Shown here piece after piece: positions 34,364 to 44,144 of a DNA stretch of 64,000 nt. The position numbers and the translations under genes were made by a program. The DNA lies in assembly GCA_905235115.1 (NCBI GenBank), contig CAJOKT010000001.1, positions 107,391 to 171,390 on the forward strand, given 5' to 3'. Positions within the stretch are counted from its first letter, which is position 1. Every line of letters begins with the position of its first letter. Origin of the DNA: an uncultured Peptostreptococcaceae bacterium. Its GTDB lineage: Bacteria > Bacillota > Clostridia > Peptostreptococcales > Anaerovoracaceae. The notes beneath the pieces are model-generated. The model saw only the letters and a program-made list of their open reading frames with translations. It searched no databases and was not told where the DNA came from.

Positions 34364-35370
34364 TTCACGGCCCCTCCTTCCCTGTCGCTCTCATCGTAGA
34401 TATCTCCCACCAGTTCCTCGAGAATGTCCTCTATGGAGACCAGCCCGAGGAATCTGCCGTTGACGCCCTTTACGAGCGCAATGTTCTGCCTTGCCTGAGA
34501 CATCTCTTCTATGAGCTCATCCAGCATGGTCCTGGAAGATACCCAGTACGGTTCCACCATCATCTCCCTTACAGAAGGAATTGCTCCGGTCCTGAGATAC
34601 TGCTTAAAATACTCCCTGATCCTCAGTATCCCCTTAACGTTCTCCATACTGCCGTCATATATGACTATTCTGGAATGAGTCATGCCGCTGACCCTTTCAA
34701 AGATCTCTTCGTCGGACATGTTGATATCTACGCCCACGATGTCTTTTATGGGGGTCAGTATCCTTCCTGTCCTGGTATCCGTGAAGTCAATGAGCGAAGA
34801 CATCATATCTTCCTGATCTTCATCCAGAACTCCCTCATCCGCCAGGTCTTCAAATATGTCCTTCAGTTCGTCCTCAGTGACTGATATCTCTGCTTCTTTT
34901 GTAATAAAAGACGCAGCCTTCGTGCCGATCCACGTCAAAAGCCTGGCCAGAGGGCCGAACACTTTCATCATGATCTGCAGGAAGCCTGCTGTCTTCAATG
35001 CATATTTCTCGGGATTCTTCTTGGCAATGCTCTTGGGAAGCATCTCACCCACGAAGAAAACCACGAGTGTGGTAACGATCGTGGAAACGGACACCAAGCC
35101 AAGACCCCACCATCTCGTGACCAGCACCGTCACGACCGTGGCGATCGTAAGGTGAACGATGTTGGTGCATATGAGAAGAGTGGTTATGGCCGACTCAAAG
35201 TTGTCCATTATATGTGAGGCTCTCTCAGCCCTGTCATCGCCTCTGTCCGCGCTGACCTTAAGCTTGGCCTGAGAGGCCGAAGCAAAGGCTGTTTCGGACA
35301 CGGCGAAAAACGCCGCGAGAGCCAGCAGTATCAATACAAATAACACAGATATTCGACTGTCTGCGTCCAT
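34360..35370 (-). CDS. CNNM-CBS membrane protein lacking the CorC domain
   Basis: This 336-residue paralogue of the next gene has the same DUF21 domain (FVLILLALAAFFAVSETAFASASQ; CTNIVHLTIATVVTVLV) and CBS pair (motifs ILTPIKDIVGVDI, FLGLVSIEDILEELVGDI). It stops right after the second CBS domain, so the CorC_HlyC domain is missing. The tandem pair probably arose by duplication and may form a hetero-oligomer; this is inference. It ends in a 4-base overlap with its neighbour. Confidence 0.88.
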   Translation of the reverse strand: MDADSRISVLFVLILLALAAFFAVSETAFASASQAKLKVSADRGDDRAERASHIMDNFESAITTLLICTNIVHLTIATVVTVLVTRWWGLGLVSVSTIVTTLVVFFVGEMLPKSIAKKNPEKYALKTAGFLQIMMKVFGPLARLLTWIGTKAASFITKEAEISVTEDELKDIFEDLADEGVLDEDQEDMMSSLIDFTDTRTGRILTPIKDIVGVDINMSDEEIFERVSGMTHSRIVIYDGSMENVKGILRIREYFKQYLRTGAIPSVREMMVEPYWVSSRTMLDELIEEMSQARQNIALVKGVNGRFLGLVSIEDILEELVGDIYDESDREGGAVK

Positions 35371-35402
35371 TGGGAACGATCACTTCCTTTTTGTGCAAAA
35401 AA

Positions 35403-36431
35403 TCAGTTGTTGGCTGAATGGGCTGCCCAGTAGGCATCCTTGTATCTCAGGAATTCGTTGTAATCTCCGGTGAACTCGCTGGTGCCGTCAAGTTTTGCGC
35501 TGAGCACGAAGTACAGATAGTTCGTGTCCGCAGGCTCCAGAGCGGCCTTGATGGAGGCCATTCCCGGGCTGCAGATGGGTCCCGGAGGAAGTCCGAAGTG
35601 GAGATATGTGTTGTACGGACTTTCTATGGCCATGTCCGCATATGTCAGATCTTCCTTCACCTCGCCAGTTGTCTCCAGCAGGATGTACTGCACGGACGAA
35701 CACATCTCAAGCTTGATGTTCTTGTGGATCCTGTTATAGATGACCGATGCAACCAGGGGCCTTTCGTCGTCCACCTTGCATTCCCTCTCGATGATGGACG
35801 CGGCGGCGATGATCTCGTTCAGAGTCATCTCCTGTTTGACAGGAGAACTGACCTCCTGATAGTAGGACATGACGGAGATCTCGAACTGGGAAAGCATGGT
35901 GTTTATGATATCATGCTCTGTGAAATCCGTGGGAACAGAGTAAGTGTTGGGGAAAAGAAAACCTTCAAGGGAATTGTTCTCCAGCCATCCATAGTTGAAC
36001 TGGCCGTTCTCCATCTCGTCAAGGAAAACCTCATACGAACCCATGCCCTGATCTGCCAGTTTCCGGGCAGTCTGTTTCAGGGTCAGTCCCTCGGGAACGG
36101 TAAAGCTCATGGTCTCTACCTTGTTTTCCACCAGTTTCTGCACGATCTCTTCCATGCTCATGGAGGGACTCAGCATGTATGTTCCCGCCTTCATAACGTC
36201 ATTAAAGCCGCTGAATTTGAGGAAAAGCTTAAACTTCAGAGCAGAACCGATTATACCGTTCTGTTCCAGTATATCGCCTATGGCGCTGGCTCCTGTGCCT
36301 TCGGGGATCTCCACGGAGATGCTCTCGGTATTTGATGGATCAAGAGGCGCGCCGATGCTGTTCACATAGAAAAGAGCACCGCCTGCAGCTACAGCCAGAA
36401 TAAGGAGCAGCACTATCAAAAGTTTTTTCAT
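35403..36431 (-). CDS. mltG: Endolytic murein transglycosylase MltG
   Basis: This 342-residue lytic transglycosylase cleaves nascent peptidoglycan strands outside the membrane. It has an N-terminal anchor helix (LLIVLLLILAVAAGGALFYV), a LysM-like subdomain (about 40-110) and the YceG catalytic domain with the catalytic glutamate in IIAAASIIERECK, followed by SVIYNRI and GLPPGPICSPGMASI. Length is normal. Its start lies only about 20 bp after the efp terminator, so it may depend on read-through. Confidence 0.95.
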   Translation of the reverse strand: MKKLLIVLLLILAVAAGGALFYVNSIGAPLDPSNTESISVEIPEGTGASAIGDILEQNGIIGSALKFKLFLKFSGFNDVMKAGTYMLSPSMSMEEIVQKLVENKVETMSFTVPEGLTLKQTARKLADQGMGSYEVFLDEMENGQFNYGWLENNSLEGFLFPNTYSVPTDFTEHDIINTMLSQFEISVMSYYQEVSSPVKQEMTLNEIIAAASIIERECKVDDERPLVASVIYNRIHKNIKLEMCSSVQYILLETTGEVKEDLTYADMAIESPYNTYLHFGLPPGPICSPGMASIKAALEPADTNYLYFVLSAKLDGTSEFTGDYNEFLRYKDAYWAAHSANN

Positions 36432-36450
36432 TTTGCCTCCGGTATTGTAA

Positions 36451-36488
36451 ATTCAAAAAACGAAGGTGCCTGGCCGGCTGTCCTTCGT
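36451..36488 (-). terminator. Intrinsic terminator after efp
   Basis: On the minus strand ACGAAGG pairs with CCTTCGT, with a GCC/GGC inner pairing, and a TTTTTTGAATTT tail follows. It sits in the short gap between efp and mltG. Confidence 0.85.
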
Positions 36489-36500
36489 TTATTTGAAGGT

Positions 36501-37061
36501 TTATTTTGCTCTTCCCAGATATTCGCCGGTTCTGGTGTCGATCTGGATCTTTTCGCCGCTCTCGATGAAGATAGGCACCTGAACGACTGCGCCTGTTTCC
36601 ACAGTGGCAGCCTTGGTCACGTTGGTAGCTGTATTGCCCTTTACCCCGGGCTCGCAGTCGATGATCTCAAGGTTAACGAAGTTCTCGGCTTCGACGATGA
36701 ATGCACTTCCCTGGAAGAACTTGATGGTGACTTCATCGTTCTCTCTGATCCACTTTATGGCGTCCTCTACCTGTTCGTATGCCAGGGGGACCTGATCATA
36801 TGTTTCGGGATCCATGAAGTAGTACAGTTCTCCGTCGTTGTAGAGGTACTGCATCTTCTTGGTTTCGATTATGGCATCATCGAACTTGTCAGAGGGGTTG
36901 AAAGCTTCCTCTCTGGTGGCTCCCGTGATGATGTTTCTGTACTTCGTTCTTACGAAAGCTGCGCCCTTGCCCGGCTTAACATGCTGGAAGTCCAGAACCA
37001 CGCAGGGTTCGCCGTTCATAATGAAAGTCTTGCCTTTTCTGAAATCGCTAGCATATACCAT
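36501..37061 (-). CDS. efp: Translation elongation factor P
   Basis: EF-P relieves ribosome stalling at polyproline. It has 186 residues in three OB-like domains. The domain I loop carries the usual lysine ([17 protein letters not shown]), the site modified in other bacteria; no epmA or epmB genes are seen nearby. The C-terminal motif [16 protein letters not shown] is intact. It stands alone between a promoter and a terminator. Confidence 0.97.
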   Translation of the reverse strand: MVYASDFRKGKTFIMNGEPCVVLDFQHVKPGKGAAFVRTKYRNIITGATREEAFNPSDKFDDAIIETKKMQYLYNDGELYYFMDPETYDQVPLAYEQVEDAIKWIRENDEVTIKFFQGSAFIVEAENFVNLEIIDCEPGVKGNTATNVTKAATVETGAVVQVPIFIESGEKIQIDTRTGEYLGRAK

Positions 37062-37131
37062 ATTATCTTCTCCTGTTCAATGATCAAACATTATATTCAT
37101 GCCACAAAATAAAGCAGAATATTCAACTATA

Positions 37132-37163
37132 GGATTATATCATAATCCGGGTGGTACTTGCAA
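37132..37163 (-). promoter_or_regulatory. efp promoter with a dyad over the -10 box
   Basis: On the minus strand TTGCAA (37158-37163) and TATAAT (37134-37139) are spaced by 18 bp. The -10 lies inside the perfect palindrome GGATTAT-GAT-ATAATCC (37132-37148), which could be an operator. Confidence 0.7.
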
Positions 37164-37176
37164 CAAAATGTTACAG

Positions 37177-38124
37177 TCATCCCAGGATCATCCCGCTAAG
37201 CGGAAGCCAGAACGGAACGATGATGGTCACCAGCGCTCCCACCAGGAGGGCTGCCAGGCTGAGTTCGGGCCCCACCGCCCTGGATACCGGGACGAACATG
37301 GTATCCATGCATCCTCCCGCCCCCGAGGCTATGGGCGCACCCTTGGATATCCTGGTAAGAAGCGGCATGAGGATTATGGTGCACACGTCCCTCAGGACGT
37401 TTACCATGAATCCGTATACGCCGGCTTCCACGCCATAGGCCTCCGTCATGAAGGCTCCCGGCAGGCTGTAGTAGCCCATGCTGGCGGAAGCGGTCACGGA
37501 CCATAGGAGGTCGACTCCCAGTATTTTGCCGAAAACAGCTCCCGACAGGATGCCGCCAACGAATATGGCGATGGGCATAAGGAGAATCCTGAAGCCCAGT
37601 TTTTTGAGGTAATCGAAGGCCGTCCTCGCGGATGCCAGGGATACACCAGCTCCGGTGTAGAGAAGCACCAGTGAAACGTTGAGGATCGTGTCCAGCGCGC
37701 CATCTGAGATGTCAGGCACCAGGAATCTTCCTGCCAGGATGCCTGCTATGATAGAGGCGGGCAGAATGAAGGCCAGAGGATCCGGTCCCTTCCCTTTCTT
37801 CGGAAGTTTGATGTCCAGGCCCTTCTCCTCAAGAAGCTTCTGCCTGATCTCCTCCAGTGGCATGACAGTCTTTTCCAGAAGGACGAAGAGCGACACCGCA
37901 AATAATATAGCCCCCAGACAGAGCACCAGGCAGTTGAACCCGATGCGCCCCAGGTTGTTCATGACCTGTTCCGATGTTCCCACGTTCAGGCCGATCACGG
38001 CCATCAGGAGTATCAGCGAAAAGGTAACTATCCTGTCTGTAATTTTAAGAACGCCCTGCGGAAGTCCCTTCCAGTTCAGGGCGCAGCCTATTGCCAGGCA
38101 AATGAATGGAATGTACAGTGTCAA
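37177..38124 (-). CDS. lysO: LysO family (lysine exporter-like) membrane transporter
   Basis: This 315-residue inner-membrane protein has about eight hydrophobic segments. It matches the Lys_export/DUF340 family over the whole length, especially ASASMGYYSLPGAFMTEAYG, the NVLRDVCTIILMPLLTR segment and GAGGCMDTMFVPVSRAVGPE. E. coli LysO (YbjE) exports lysine and thialysine; lysine as substrate here is inferred. It is the last gene of the long secDF-to-lysO run. Confidence 0.85.
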   Translation of the reverse strand: MTLYIPFICLAIGCALNWKGLPQGVLKITDRIVTFSLILLMAVIGLNVGTSEQVMNNLGRIGFNCLVLCLGAILFAVSLFVLLEKTVMPLEEIRQKLLEEKGLDIKLPKKGKGPDPLAFILPASIIAGILAGRFLVPDISDGALDTILNVSLVLLYTGAGVSLASARTAFDYLKKLGFRILLMPIAIFVGGILSGAVFGKILGVDLLWSVTASASMGYYSLPGAFMTEAYGVEAGVYGFMVNVLRDVCTIILMPLLTRISKGAPIASGAGGCMDTMFVPVSRAVGPELSLAALLVGALVTIIVPFWLPLSGMILG

Positions 38125-38130
38125 TTCAGA

Positions 38131-38466
38131 TCAAAGTTCTCCCATGTCGGCTGCTTCCTGAAGGATCTCATATACATCCTTCATCATGAGGCTGAATCTC
38201 ATCTCTGCCTCAAGATACTGGGAAGCAACCGGATCCATGGTGATGACTCCGAGAAGCTTCTGGACATTTGCGAGATCATCGGCATCCGGCTGTTCTCCCG
38301 AGAACTGCTTGACCTGCAGTTCCATGGAACGGTTCTGAAAGTCGTTGATCATGTTCTTCATGTCTTCATTTGTCCTTATCTGCTGTCTGCCCGCCTGATA
38401 ATGCTTGAACTCATCTGATTCCTTGATGGCAGCAGCCAGCTGATGGGCCTGGTCGTATACGTTCAT
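38131..38466 (-). CDS. YlbF/YmcA family regulator
   Basis: This 111-residue all-helical protein of the YlbF family (DUF964) is recognisable from IKESDEFKHYQAGRQQI, DFQNRSMELQVKQFSGE and the end FSLMMKDVYEILQEAADMGEL. In Bacillus, YlbF with YmcA and YaaT directs RNase Y mRNA processing. Here it sits 1 bp after the RNase J gene, so a link to RNA decay is plausible but inferred. Confidence 0.88.
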   Translation of the reverse strand: MNVYDQAHQLAAAIKESDEFKHYQAGRQQIRTNEDMKNMINDFQNRSMELQVKQFSGEQPDADDLANVQKLLGVITMDPVASQYLEAEMRFSLMMKDVYEILQEAADMGEL

Positions 38467-38467
38467 A

Positions 38468-40144
38468 TCAAACCTCCAAAAAAATAGGTAAAATTATGGG
38501 ACTTCTCATTGTAACATCGTTTATGTATCTTGAGAGTTCGTCCCTGACTCTGGCCTTGAGGGATGCCCAGTCGGTCAGCCCTTCGTCCAGGGCCTGTTCC
38601 ACCGCTTTAAGGGATACTTCTCTGGCGGATTCTATCAGGTCCTCGTGCTCCTTCACGTAGACAAACCCTCTGGAGACGATCTCAGGACCTGACACCACGT
38701 AGCCCTCCTTAGCCACCGCAAAACATACGATTATGAGACCGGACCTGGAAAGATTCTTTCTGTCCCTTAAGACGATATTTCCCACGTCCCCTACTCCGAG
38801 GCCATCCACAAGGATGGCGTCAGAGGGCACCATGTCTCTATCGCAGTAGACTTCGGTATCCGTAAGATTCAGTATATCGCCGTTTCTTAAGACGAAGATA
38901 TTGTCCGGATCTTCACCCAGATCTTCAGCAAGCTTTGCGTGCCTTATGAGATGTCTGTACTCTCCGTGGACCGGCATGAAATACTCCGGCTTTATGAGAG
39001 TGTGCATCAGTTTGAGTTCCTCCCGTGAAGCGTGGCCTGATACGTGGATCTCAGCTATGTCCGAATAGATCACTTCTGCTCCGTCCTCGAAGAGCTTGTT
39101 CACGACAGTGGATACGCTCTTTTCGTTCCCGGGAACGGGTGTAGAACTCAGAATGACCGTGTCTCCGGGTTTTATCTTGACATCCTTGTGCTCGCCGTAA
39201 GCGATCCTGGAGAGAGCAGACATGGGCTCTCCCTGGGATCCGGTGGTAATGATGACCAGTTCATCGTCAGGGATGCTCCTGATCTTTCTTATGTTGACCA
39301 GAGTTCCCTCCGGTATGGTCAGGTAGCCCAGGTCAGAAGCGATGCTCACCACTTTCTCCATGGACCGGCCCGATATAGCCACCTTCCTTCCGCAGGCACA
39401 GGCGTTGTCGATGATCTTCTGGACCCTGTGCACGTTGGAAGAGAAAGTGGCGATGATAATTCTGTTTTTTGTTCCGCTGAAAATGTTCCTCAGGGCCTCG
39501 CCGACGAACCTTTCTGACTTGGTGAAGCCGGGACGGGTGGCATTGGTTGAGTCACAAAGCATGAGTCTGACGCCCTGTTCGCCGATCTCAGCCAGTTTCC
39601 CCAGATTTATGGGGTCTCCGTCCACCGGCGTGTAATCGATCTTGAAATCGCCGGAATGGAACACCACCCCTTTCGGAGTCCTGATGGCGATGCAGATGGA
39701 GTCAGCAATGGAATGGGTGGTCCTGATGGCCTCCACATCGAAATAACTGCCTATCTTGAAAATGTCACCTGCATTTACGGTCCTGAGATCGCCGGTGATG
39801 CCGTGTTCCTCAAGCTTGCTCTGGACCAGACCGTTGGTAAGTCTTGTACCGTACACGGGAACATCTATATCTCTCAAAAGATATGGTATGGCTCCTATGT
39901 GGTCCTCGTGACCATGGGTGATAACAAGTCCCTTCACCTTTTCACGGTTAGCGATCAGATAGCTGAAATCCGGTATCACAACGTCTATTCCGAGCATATC
40001 GTCATCGGGGAAACTCATTCCGCAGTCGATGATCATTATCTCATCCCCGTACTCCAGAAGAGTCATGTTTTTCCCGATCTCATTCAATCCTCCGATGGGT
40101 ATTATCTTCAGCACAGACTCGGGTTTCTTCTTTCTTCTTGCCAT
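38468..40144 (-). CDS. rnj: Ribonuclease J
   Basis: This 558-residue metallo-beta-lactamase/beta-CASP ribonuclease has both 5'-exonuclease and endonuclease activity in the family. The zinc motif THGHEDHIGAIPYL, the substrate motif DSTNATRPGFTKSE, TGSQGEPMSALSRIA and the HVSGHASREELKLM motif are all present, as is the C-terminal domain needed for dimerisation. It lies between leuS and ylbF with short gaps. Confidence 0.96.
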   Translation of the reverse strand: MARRKKKPESVLKIIPIGGLNEIGKNMTLLEYGDEIMIIDCGMSFPDDDMLGIDVVIPDFSYLIANREKVKGLVITHGHEDHIGAIPYLLRDIDVPVYGTRLTNGLVQSKLEEHGITGDLRTVNAGDIFKIGSYFDVEAIRTTHSIADSICIAIRTPKGVVFHSGDFKIDYTPVDGDPINLGKLAEIGEQGVRLMLCDSTNATRPGFTKSERFVGEALRNIFSGTKNRIIIATFSSNVHRVQKIIDNACACGRKVAISGRSMEKVVSIASDLGYLTIPEGTLVNIRKIRSIPDDELVIITTGSQGEPMSALSRIAYGEHKDVKIKPGDTVILSSTPVPGNEKSVSTVVNKLFEDGAEVIYSDIAEIHVSGHASREELKLMHTLIKPEYFMPVHGEYRHLIRHAKLAEDLGEDPDNIFVLRNGDILNLTDTEVYCDRDMVPSDAILVDGLGVGDVGNIVLRDRKNLSRSGLIIVCFAVAKEGYVVSGPEIVSRGFVYVKEHEDLIESAREVSLKAVEQALDEGLTDWASLKARVRDELSRYINDVTMRSPIILPIFLEV

Positions 40145-40159
40145 TTTTTCCTTTCTATG

Positions 40160-42634
40160 CTATTTGACGACCAGGTTCACCAGTTTGCCCGGCACGGTGA
40201 TCAACTTTAAGATCTCCTTGCCCTCGGTGATTTCCCTGATCTTTTCGGAAGCGAGAGCCTCCTTCTCCAGTTCATCCTTCGTGATGTCTCTGGGTACTAC
40301 CAGTTTGTCTCTCACTTTTCCGTTTATCTGTACTACTATCTCTGTTTCATCCAGTACAAGGGCCTTCTCGTCAAAGGACGGCCAGGACTGCTGACAGCAG
40401 AGGCCCTCTCCTCCGATGTGCTCCCACATCTCCTCCGCGATGTGAGGAACGAAGGGCGAAAGAATTATGATGAGCTCTCTTCCCGCCTTCTTCAGAAGGG
40501 GTTCGTTTATGTCCTTCTGATCCTTGTACTTGTACATCTCGTTCACCAGTTCCATGATGGATGAGATAGCCGTATTGAACATGAACCTGCCGCCTACGTC
40601 TTCCCTGACCTTCTTGATGGCATAGTTCAGCTTATAATTGAGAGCCTTGTCCGCCGCTGTCTTAACATAAGCTTCACCATCCTTAAGGTCTCTCGCCTTA
40701 AGTTCGTAGATCAGTCTGTAGACTCTGGTAAGGAATCTGAAGGATCCCTCCACTCCAGCGTCTGACCAGTCCAGTTCCTTCTCCGGCGGAGCGGCGAACA
40801 ATATGAAAAGCCTTGCGGTATCCGCGCCGTACTTGTCGATGATCTCCCTGGGGGTGACAACGTTGCCGATGGATTTGGACATCTTCCTTCCGTCCTTGTT
40901 CACCATACCCTGGGTAAGAAGGTTCTTGAAAGGCTCTTCTGTCTCGACCATTCCCATGTCATGAAGCACCATGGTGAAGAATCTTGAATACATCAGGTGC
41001 AGTATGGCATGTTCTACTCCGCCGATGTACTGATCCACCTGCATCCAACGGTCGGCCTTTTCCTTTTCGAATGGCTTCTCAGTATTCTTCGGGTCGCAGT
41101 ACCGCAAAAAATACCATGAGGAATCCAGGAACGTATCCATGGTGTCCACTTCCCTCTCGGCAGGTCCGCCGCACTTGGGACATGTACACTTTCTAAAGGT
41201 GGGAGACGTTGCTATAGGCGATTCTCCCTTCCCTGTGAACTTCACGTCAGTGGGAAGCAGCACGGGAAGGTTCTCTTCCTTTTCGGGCACCCAGCCGCAG
41301 GTCTCGCAGCAGATCATGGGAATAGGTGTTCCCCAGTATCTCTGTCTGGAGATCAGCCAGTCTCTGAGTTTGTAATTAACCTTCCTGTGGCCCAGCCCCT
41401 CGCGCTCAGCCTTCTCTATCATGTAGGGAATTGCGTCGTTGGAATTCATTCCGGTGATCTCTCCGGAGTTGATCATGGTCCCGGATGCGGCGCAGGCCTG
41501 TTTCAGGTCGTTTACGTCAATCTCAGGATCTCCCGGATCCACAACGGGAGTGATCTCCAGTCCGAACTTCACAGCGAACTCGAAGTCTCTCTGGTCATGT
41601 GCAGGCACGCCCATGACTGCTCCTGTTCCGTAGCCCATGAGGACGTAGTCGGAAATGAAGATGGGCATTTCTTTATGCGTGAATGGGTTGATGGCGTACT
41701 TGCCGATGAAAACGCCGGTCTTCTCGGCTGTGGTGGATGTACGCTCGATCTCGTTCATGTGATCGACTCTGTCGATATAGTCGAGAACGGGCTTTTCATA
41801 CTCGGTCCCCCTGACGTTCTCGAGAACCGTGGGATACTCCGGCGCCAACACCATGAAGGTGGTCCCGTAGATGGTATCCACTCTTGTGGTGAATACGGTA
41901 AGTACTTCATCGGAATCCTTCACCTTGAAGTCCACTTCGCAGCCGTAGGAACGCCCGATCCAGTTTTTTTGCATGAGCCTGACCTTTTCGGGCCATCCGT
42001 CCAGGGAACCGTTGTCAATGTTTTCCAGAAGCCTGTCAGCGTAATCGGTTATCTTCAGATACCACTGGCTCAGATTCTTTTTGATAACCGGAGTGTGGCA
42101 TCTTTCACATGCGCCGTCCACCACCTGCTCGTTGGCGAGCACTGTCTGGCAGGAGGGACACCAATTCACCGGGTTCTCCTTCTTATAGGCCAGCCCTCTC
42201 TTGTAGAACTGGATGAATATCCACTGCATCCAGCGGTAGTAATCCTCCGAACATGTGCAGCACTCTCTGTCCCAGTCATAGGAAAGGCCAAGCTCTCTCA
42301 GCTGTTCTTCCATGTCGTGGATGTTTTCCCAGGTCCACTTTGAGGGGTGGATCCCATGTTCGATGGCTGCGTTTTCGGCCGGAAGGCCGAAGGAGTCAAA
42401 GCCCATGGGATGAAGGACGCTGTATCCATCCATCCTCTTAAACCTGGCCACCACATCACCGATGGAATAGTTCCTTACGTGGCCCATATGAAGTTTCCCC
42501 GAAGGATAAGGGAACATCTCGAGACAGTAAAACTTCTCCTTTGAGGGATCCTCTTCTGTCTTGAAGACACCCTGCTCTTCCCATATCTTCTGCCATTTTT
42601 TCTCAACTTCCGTGAATTCGTAACGTTCTTTCAT
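40160..42634 (-). CDS. leuS: Leucyl-tRNA synthetase
   Basis: This 824-residue class I enzyme has the HIGH-type motif ([19 protein letters not shown]), a CP1 editing domain, zinc-ribbon cysteines ([39 protein letters not shown]), the KMSKS motif ([13 protein letters not shown]) and the C-terminal anticodon/LS domain. It is read just after the yqeK-rsfS fusion with a 3-bp gap. No T-box leader fits in the available space. Confidence 0.98.
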   Translation of the reverse strand: MKERYEFTEVEKKWQKIWEEQGVFKTEEDPSKEKFYCLEMFPYPSGKLHMGHVRNYSIGDVVARFKRMDGYSVLHPMGFDSFGLPAENAAIEHGIHPSKWTWENIHDMEEQLRELGLSYDWDRECCTCSEDYYRWMQWIFIQFYKRGLAYKKENPVNWCPSCQTVLANEQVVDGACERCHTPVIKKNLSQWYLKITDYADRLLENIDNGSLDGWPEKVRLMQKNWIGRSYGCEVDFKVKDSDEVLTVFTTRVDTIYGTTFMVLAPEYPTVLENVRGTEYEKPVLDYIDRVDHMNEIERTSTTAEKTGVFIGKYAINPFTHKEMPIFISDYVLMGYGTGAVMGVPAHDQRDFEFAVKFGLEITPVVDPGDPEIDVNDLKQACAASGTMINSGEITGMNSNDAIPYMIEKAEREGLGHRKVNYKLRDWLISRQRYWGTPIPMICCETCGWVPEKEENLPVLLPTDVKFTGKGESPIATSPTFRKCTCPKCGGPAEREVDTMDTFLDSSWYFLRYCDPKNTEKPFEKEKADRWMQVDQYIGGVEHAILHLMYSRFFTMVLHDMGMVETEEPFKNLLTQGMVNKDGRKMSKSIGNVVTPREIIDKYGADTARLFILFAAPPEKELDWSDAGVEGSFRFLTRVYRLIYELKARDLKDGEAYVKTAADKALNYKLNYAIKKVREDVGGRFMFNTAISSIMELVNEMYKYKDQKDINEPLLKKAGRELIIILSPFVPHIAEEMWEHIGGEGLCCQQSWPSFDEKALVLDETEIVVQINGKVRDKLVVPRDITKDELEKEALASEKIREITEGKEILKLITVPGKLVNLVVK

Positions 42635-42637
42635 ATC

Positions 42638-42982
42638 TTATGCCTCGATCTGCTCCATAGGGCAGTCTGCCCAGATCTTTTCAATGTTGTACTTTTCTCT
42701 CATTTCGGGAGTGAACAGGTTGACTATAAGGTCGCCGAAGTCAAGAAGGATCCATTCGGACACGTTCTTTCCCTCAACGGACTTGATGGGAAGTTCCGCC
42801 GCTTCCATGGCAGCCTCCACGTCGTCAGACAAAGAATTGATCATTCTTAAGGAGCCTCCGGTAGCGATGAGGAAATAATCTGCAAAACCGGATCTCTCAC
42901 TGATGTCGATCAGCACCAGGTCCTGAGCCTTCTTCCTGGATAAGGTCTCAGCTGCGAGCAATGCATACTCTCTGTTTGTCAT
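42638..42982 (-). other. rsfS: Internal in-frame start for free RsfS within the fusion
   Basis: A Shine-Dalgarno AAGGAG (42989-42994) lies 6 bases before the ATG at 42982, exactly at the domain junction. Translation from here would yield a normal 114-residue ribosome silencing factor. Confidence 0.6.
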
Positions 42983-43549
42983 TAAGTTCTCCTTCATAAA
43001 ATCTATGGTTTTAAGTGTATCTTCATCAAGGAACCTTCCCTTGGAAATAATATGTTCCCTGGTGTTCATAAGGGATCTCAGAACTCCCCGGTCCAGCCCT
43101 TCCTCAGCCGCTTTCCTGATCTCATCCACACCCGGATAGCTTCTGCCTTCCTCTATGGCATCCGCCAGGTAGATCACCTTCTCCAGAACGGACATGCCGG
43201 GCCTTCCGGTGGTGTGGTATGACACGGCGTTCAGAATGTCTTCATCCTCGATGCCGAAATCAGATCTCAGCCTGATGGATGCCACCTTGCTGTGAGCAAG
43301 GGCCGGGTTATCCAGATACTTGTCGGAAAGCCCGTTGGCTCTTACGAAGGTGTTAAGTTCCTCTCCGTCCATGTATCTAAAGAAGTCGTGACTTATGGCC
43401 GCGATGTCGGCCTTTTCAGCGTCTGCTCCGTACTTATGGGCCAGTTTCCCAGCCATCTTCCTGACACCCTCGGTGTGTTTTCTGCGCTCAGGTGTGAGGT
43501 TCTGATCCATGTAGCTTAGGAGCCTCTCCTTAAGATCAGTCTTCATCAT
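42638..43549 (-). CDS. YqeK-RsfS fusion: HD-domain Ap4A hydrolase joined to ribosome silencing factor
   Basis: This 303-residue protein combines two normally separate neighbours. Residues 1-188 form YqeK, an HD-domain phosphohydrolase of symmetrical Ap4A: HTEGV (25-29), ISHDFFRY (52-59), LAHSKVA and YHTTGRPGM provide the metal ligands. Residues 190-303 form RsfS, which binds L14 and keeps 50S and 30S apart in stress: YALLAAETLSRKKAQDLVLIDIS, ADYFLIATGGS, WILLDFGDLIVNLF and YNIEKIW. The codon for Met190 (42980-42982) is preceded by a perfect AAGGAG at 42989-42994 with 6-base spacing, so RsfS could also be made alone. The gene overlaps nadD by 14 bases. The fusion is read as one unbroken frame. 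Confidence 0.93.
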   Translation of the reverse strand: MMKTDLKERLLSYMDQNLTPERRKHTEGVRKMAGKLAHKYGADAEKADIAAISHDFFRYMDGEELNTFVRANGLSDKYLDNPALAHSKVASIRLRSDFGIEDEDILNAVSYHTTGRPGMSVLEKVIYLADAIEEGRSYPGVDEIRKAAEEGLDRGVLRSLMNTREHIISKGRFLDEDTLKTIDFMKENLMTNREYALLAAETLSRKKAQDLVLIDISERSGFADYFLIATGGSLRMINSLSDDVEAAMEAAELPIKSVEGKNVSEWILLDFGDLIVNLFTPEMREKYNIEKIWADCPMEQIEA

Positions 43550-44144
43550 AAAGCCCGTTCTTGTATATGTATTCTTCCACGGCCCTTGGTACCAGATGGC
43601 TGATGGACTCGCCGAAAAGTGCGGCGTCTCTGATCTCTGTGGAACTGATCTCCGGCATCTTGGTCCTGAGCCTTATGATCTCAGTTCCGTAGTCTTCTGC
43701 TATAAACCTGATCTTCGACTCCAGCACCTTTTCAGGATAGCCCGGACGGGAGCTCACTATGAAGCTGAACTCCTCCAGCAGGTCCTCGCCCTTGTACCAC
43801 CTGTCCACCTTCAGGAAGGAGTCCGTGCCCATGACGAAATAGAGGTCGTCGTAGGGATAGATCGTCCTGAGGTAGGACATGGTATCGTAGGAATATGAGA
43901 TGTCTCCCTTTGTCATTTCAAAATCCGAGACCTCAACTCCTTCCCTGCCCTCGAAGGCAAGGCGGGCCATGGCCAGTCTGTGTTCGTCCTGTGCGATCTT
44001 CCTGTGCTGTTTGAAAGGCTGGATGTGGGCGGGCATGACGATCAGCTTATCCAGTCCGACCTCCTCCATGGCGGCGAGCCCCAGAGCAACGTGGCCGTTG
44101 TGGATTGGATCGAATGTCCCTCCCAGCACTCCTATCTTATTCAT
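43536..44144 (-). CDS. nadD: Nicotinate-nucleotide adenylyltransferase
   Basis: This enzyme of about 202 residues forms deamido-NAD from nicotinate mononucleotide and ATP. It has the nucleotidyltransferase motif GGTFDPIHNGH at the N-terminus and the C-terminal ISSTEIRDAALFG. The ATG at 44144 overlaps the aspS stop by 8 bases (ATGAATAA) with GAGGT upstream. The longer reading from 44171 adds residues not seen in the family. nadD-yqeK-rsfS is a standard Bacillota cluster. Confidence 0.95.
   Translation of the reverse strand: MNKIGVLGGTFDPIHNGHVALGLAAMEEVGLDKLIVMPAHIQPFKQHRKIAQDEHRLAMARLAFEGREGVEVSDFEMTKGDISYSYDTMSYLRTIYPYDDLYFVMGTDSFLKVDRWYKGEDLLEEFSFIVSSRPGYPEKVLESKIRFIAEDYGTEIIRLRTKMPEISSTEIRDAALFGESISHLVPRAVEEYIYKNGLYDED

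Noticed and set aside
35418..36335. Plus-strand frame of 305 codons opposite mltG
   Set aside because: Antisense shadow of a full-length conserved gene, with no start signal.
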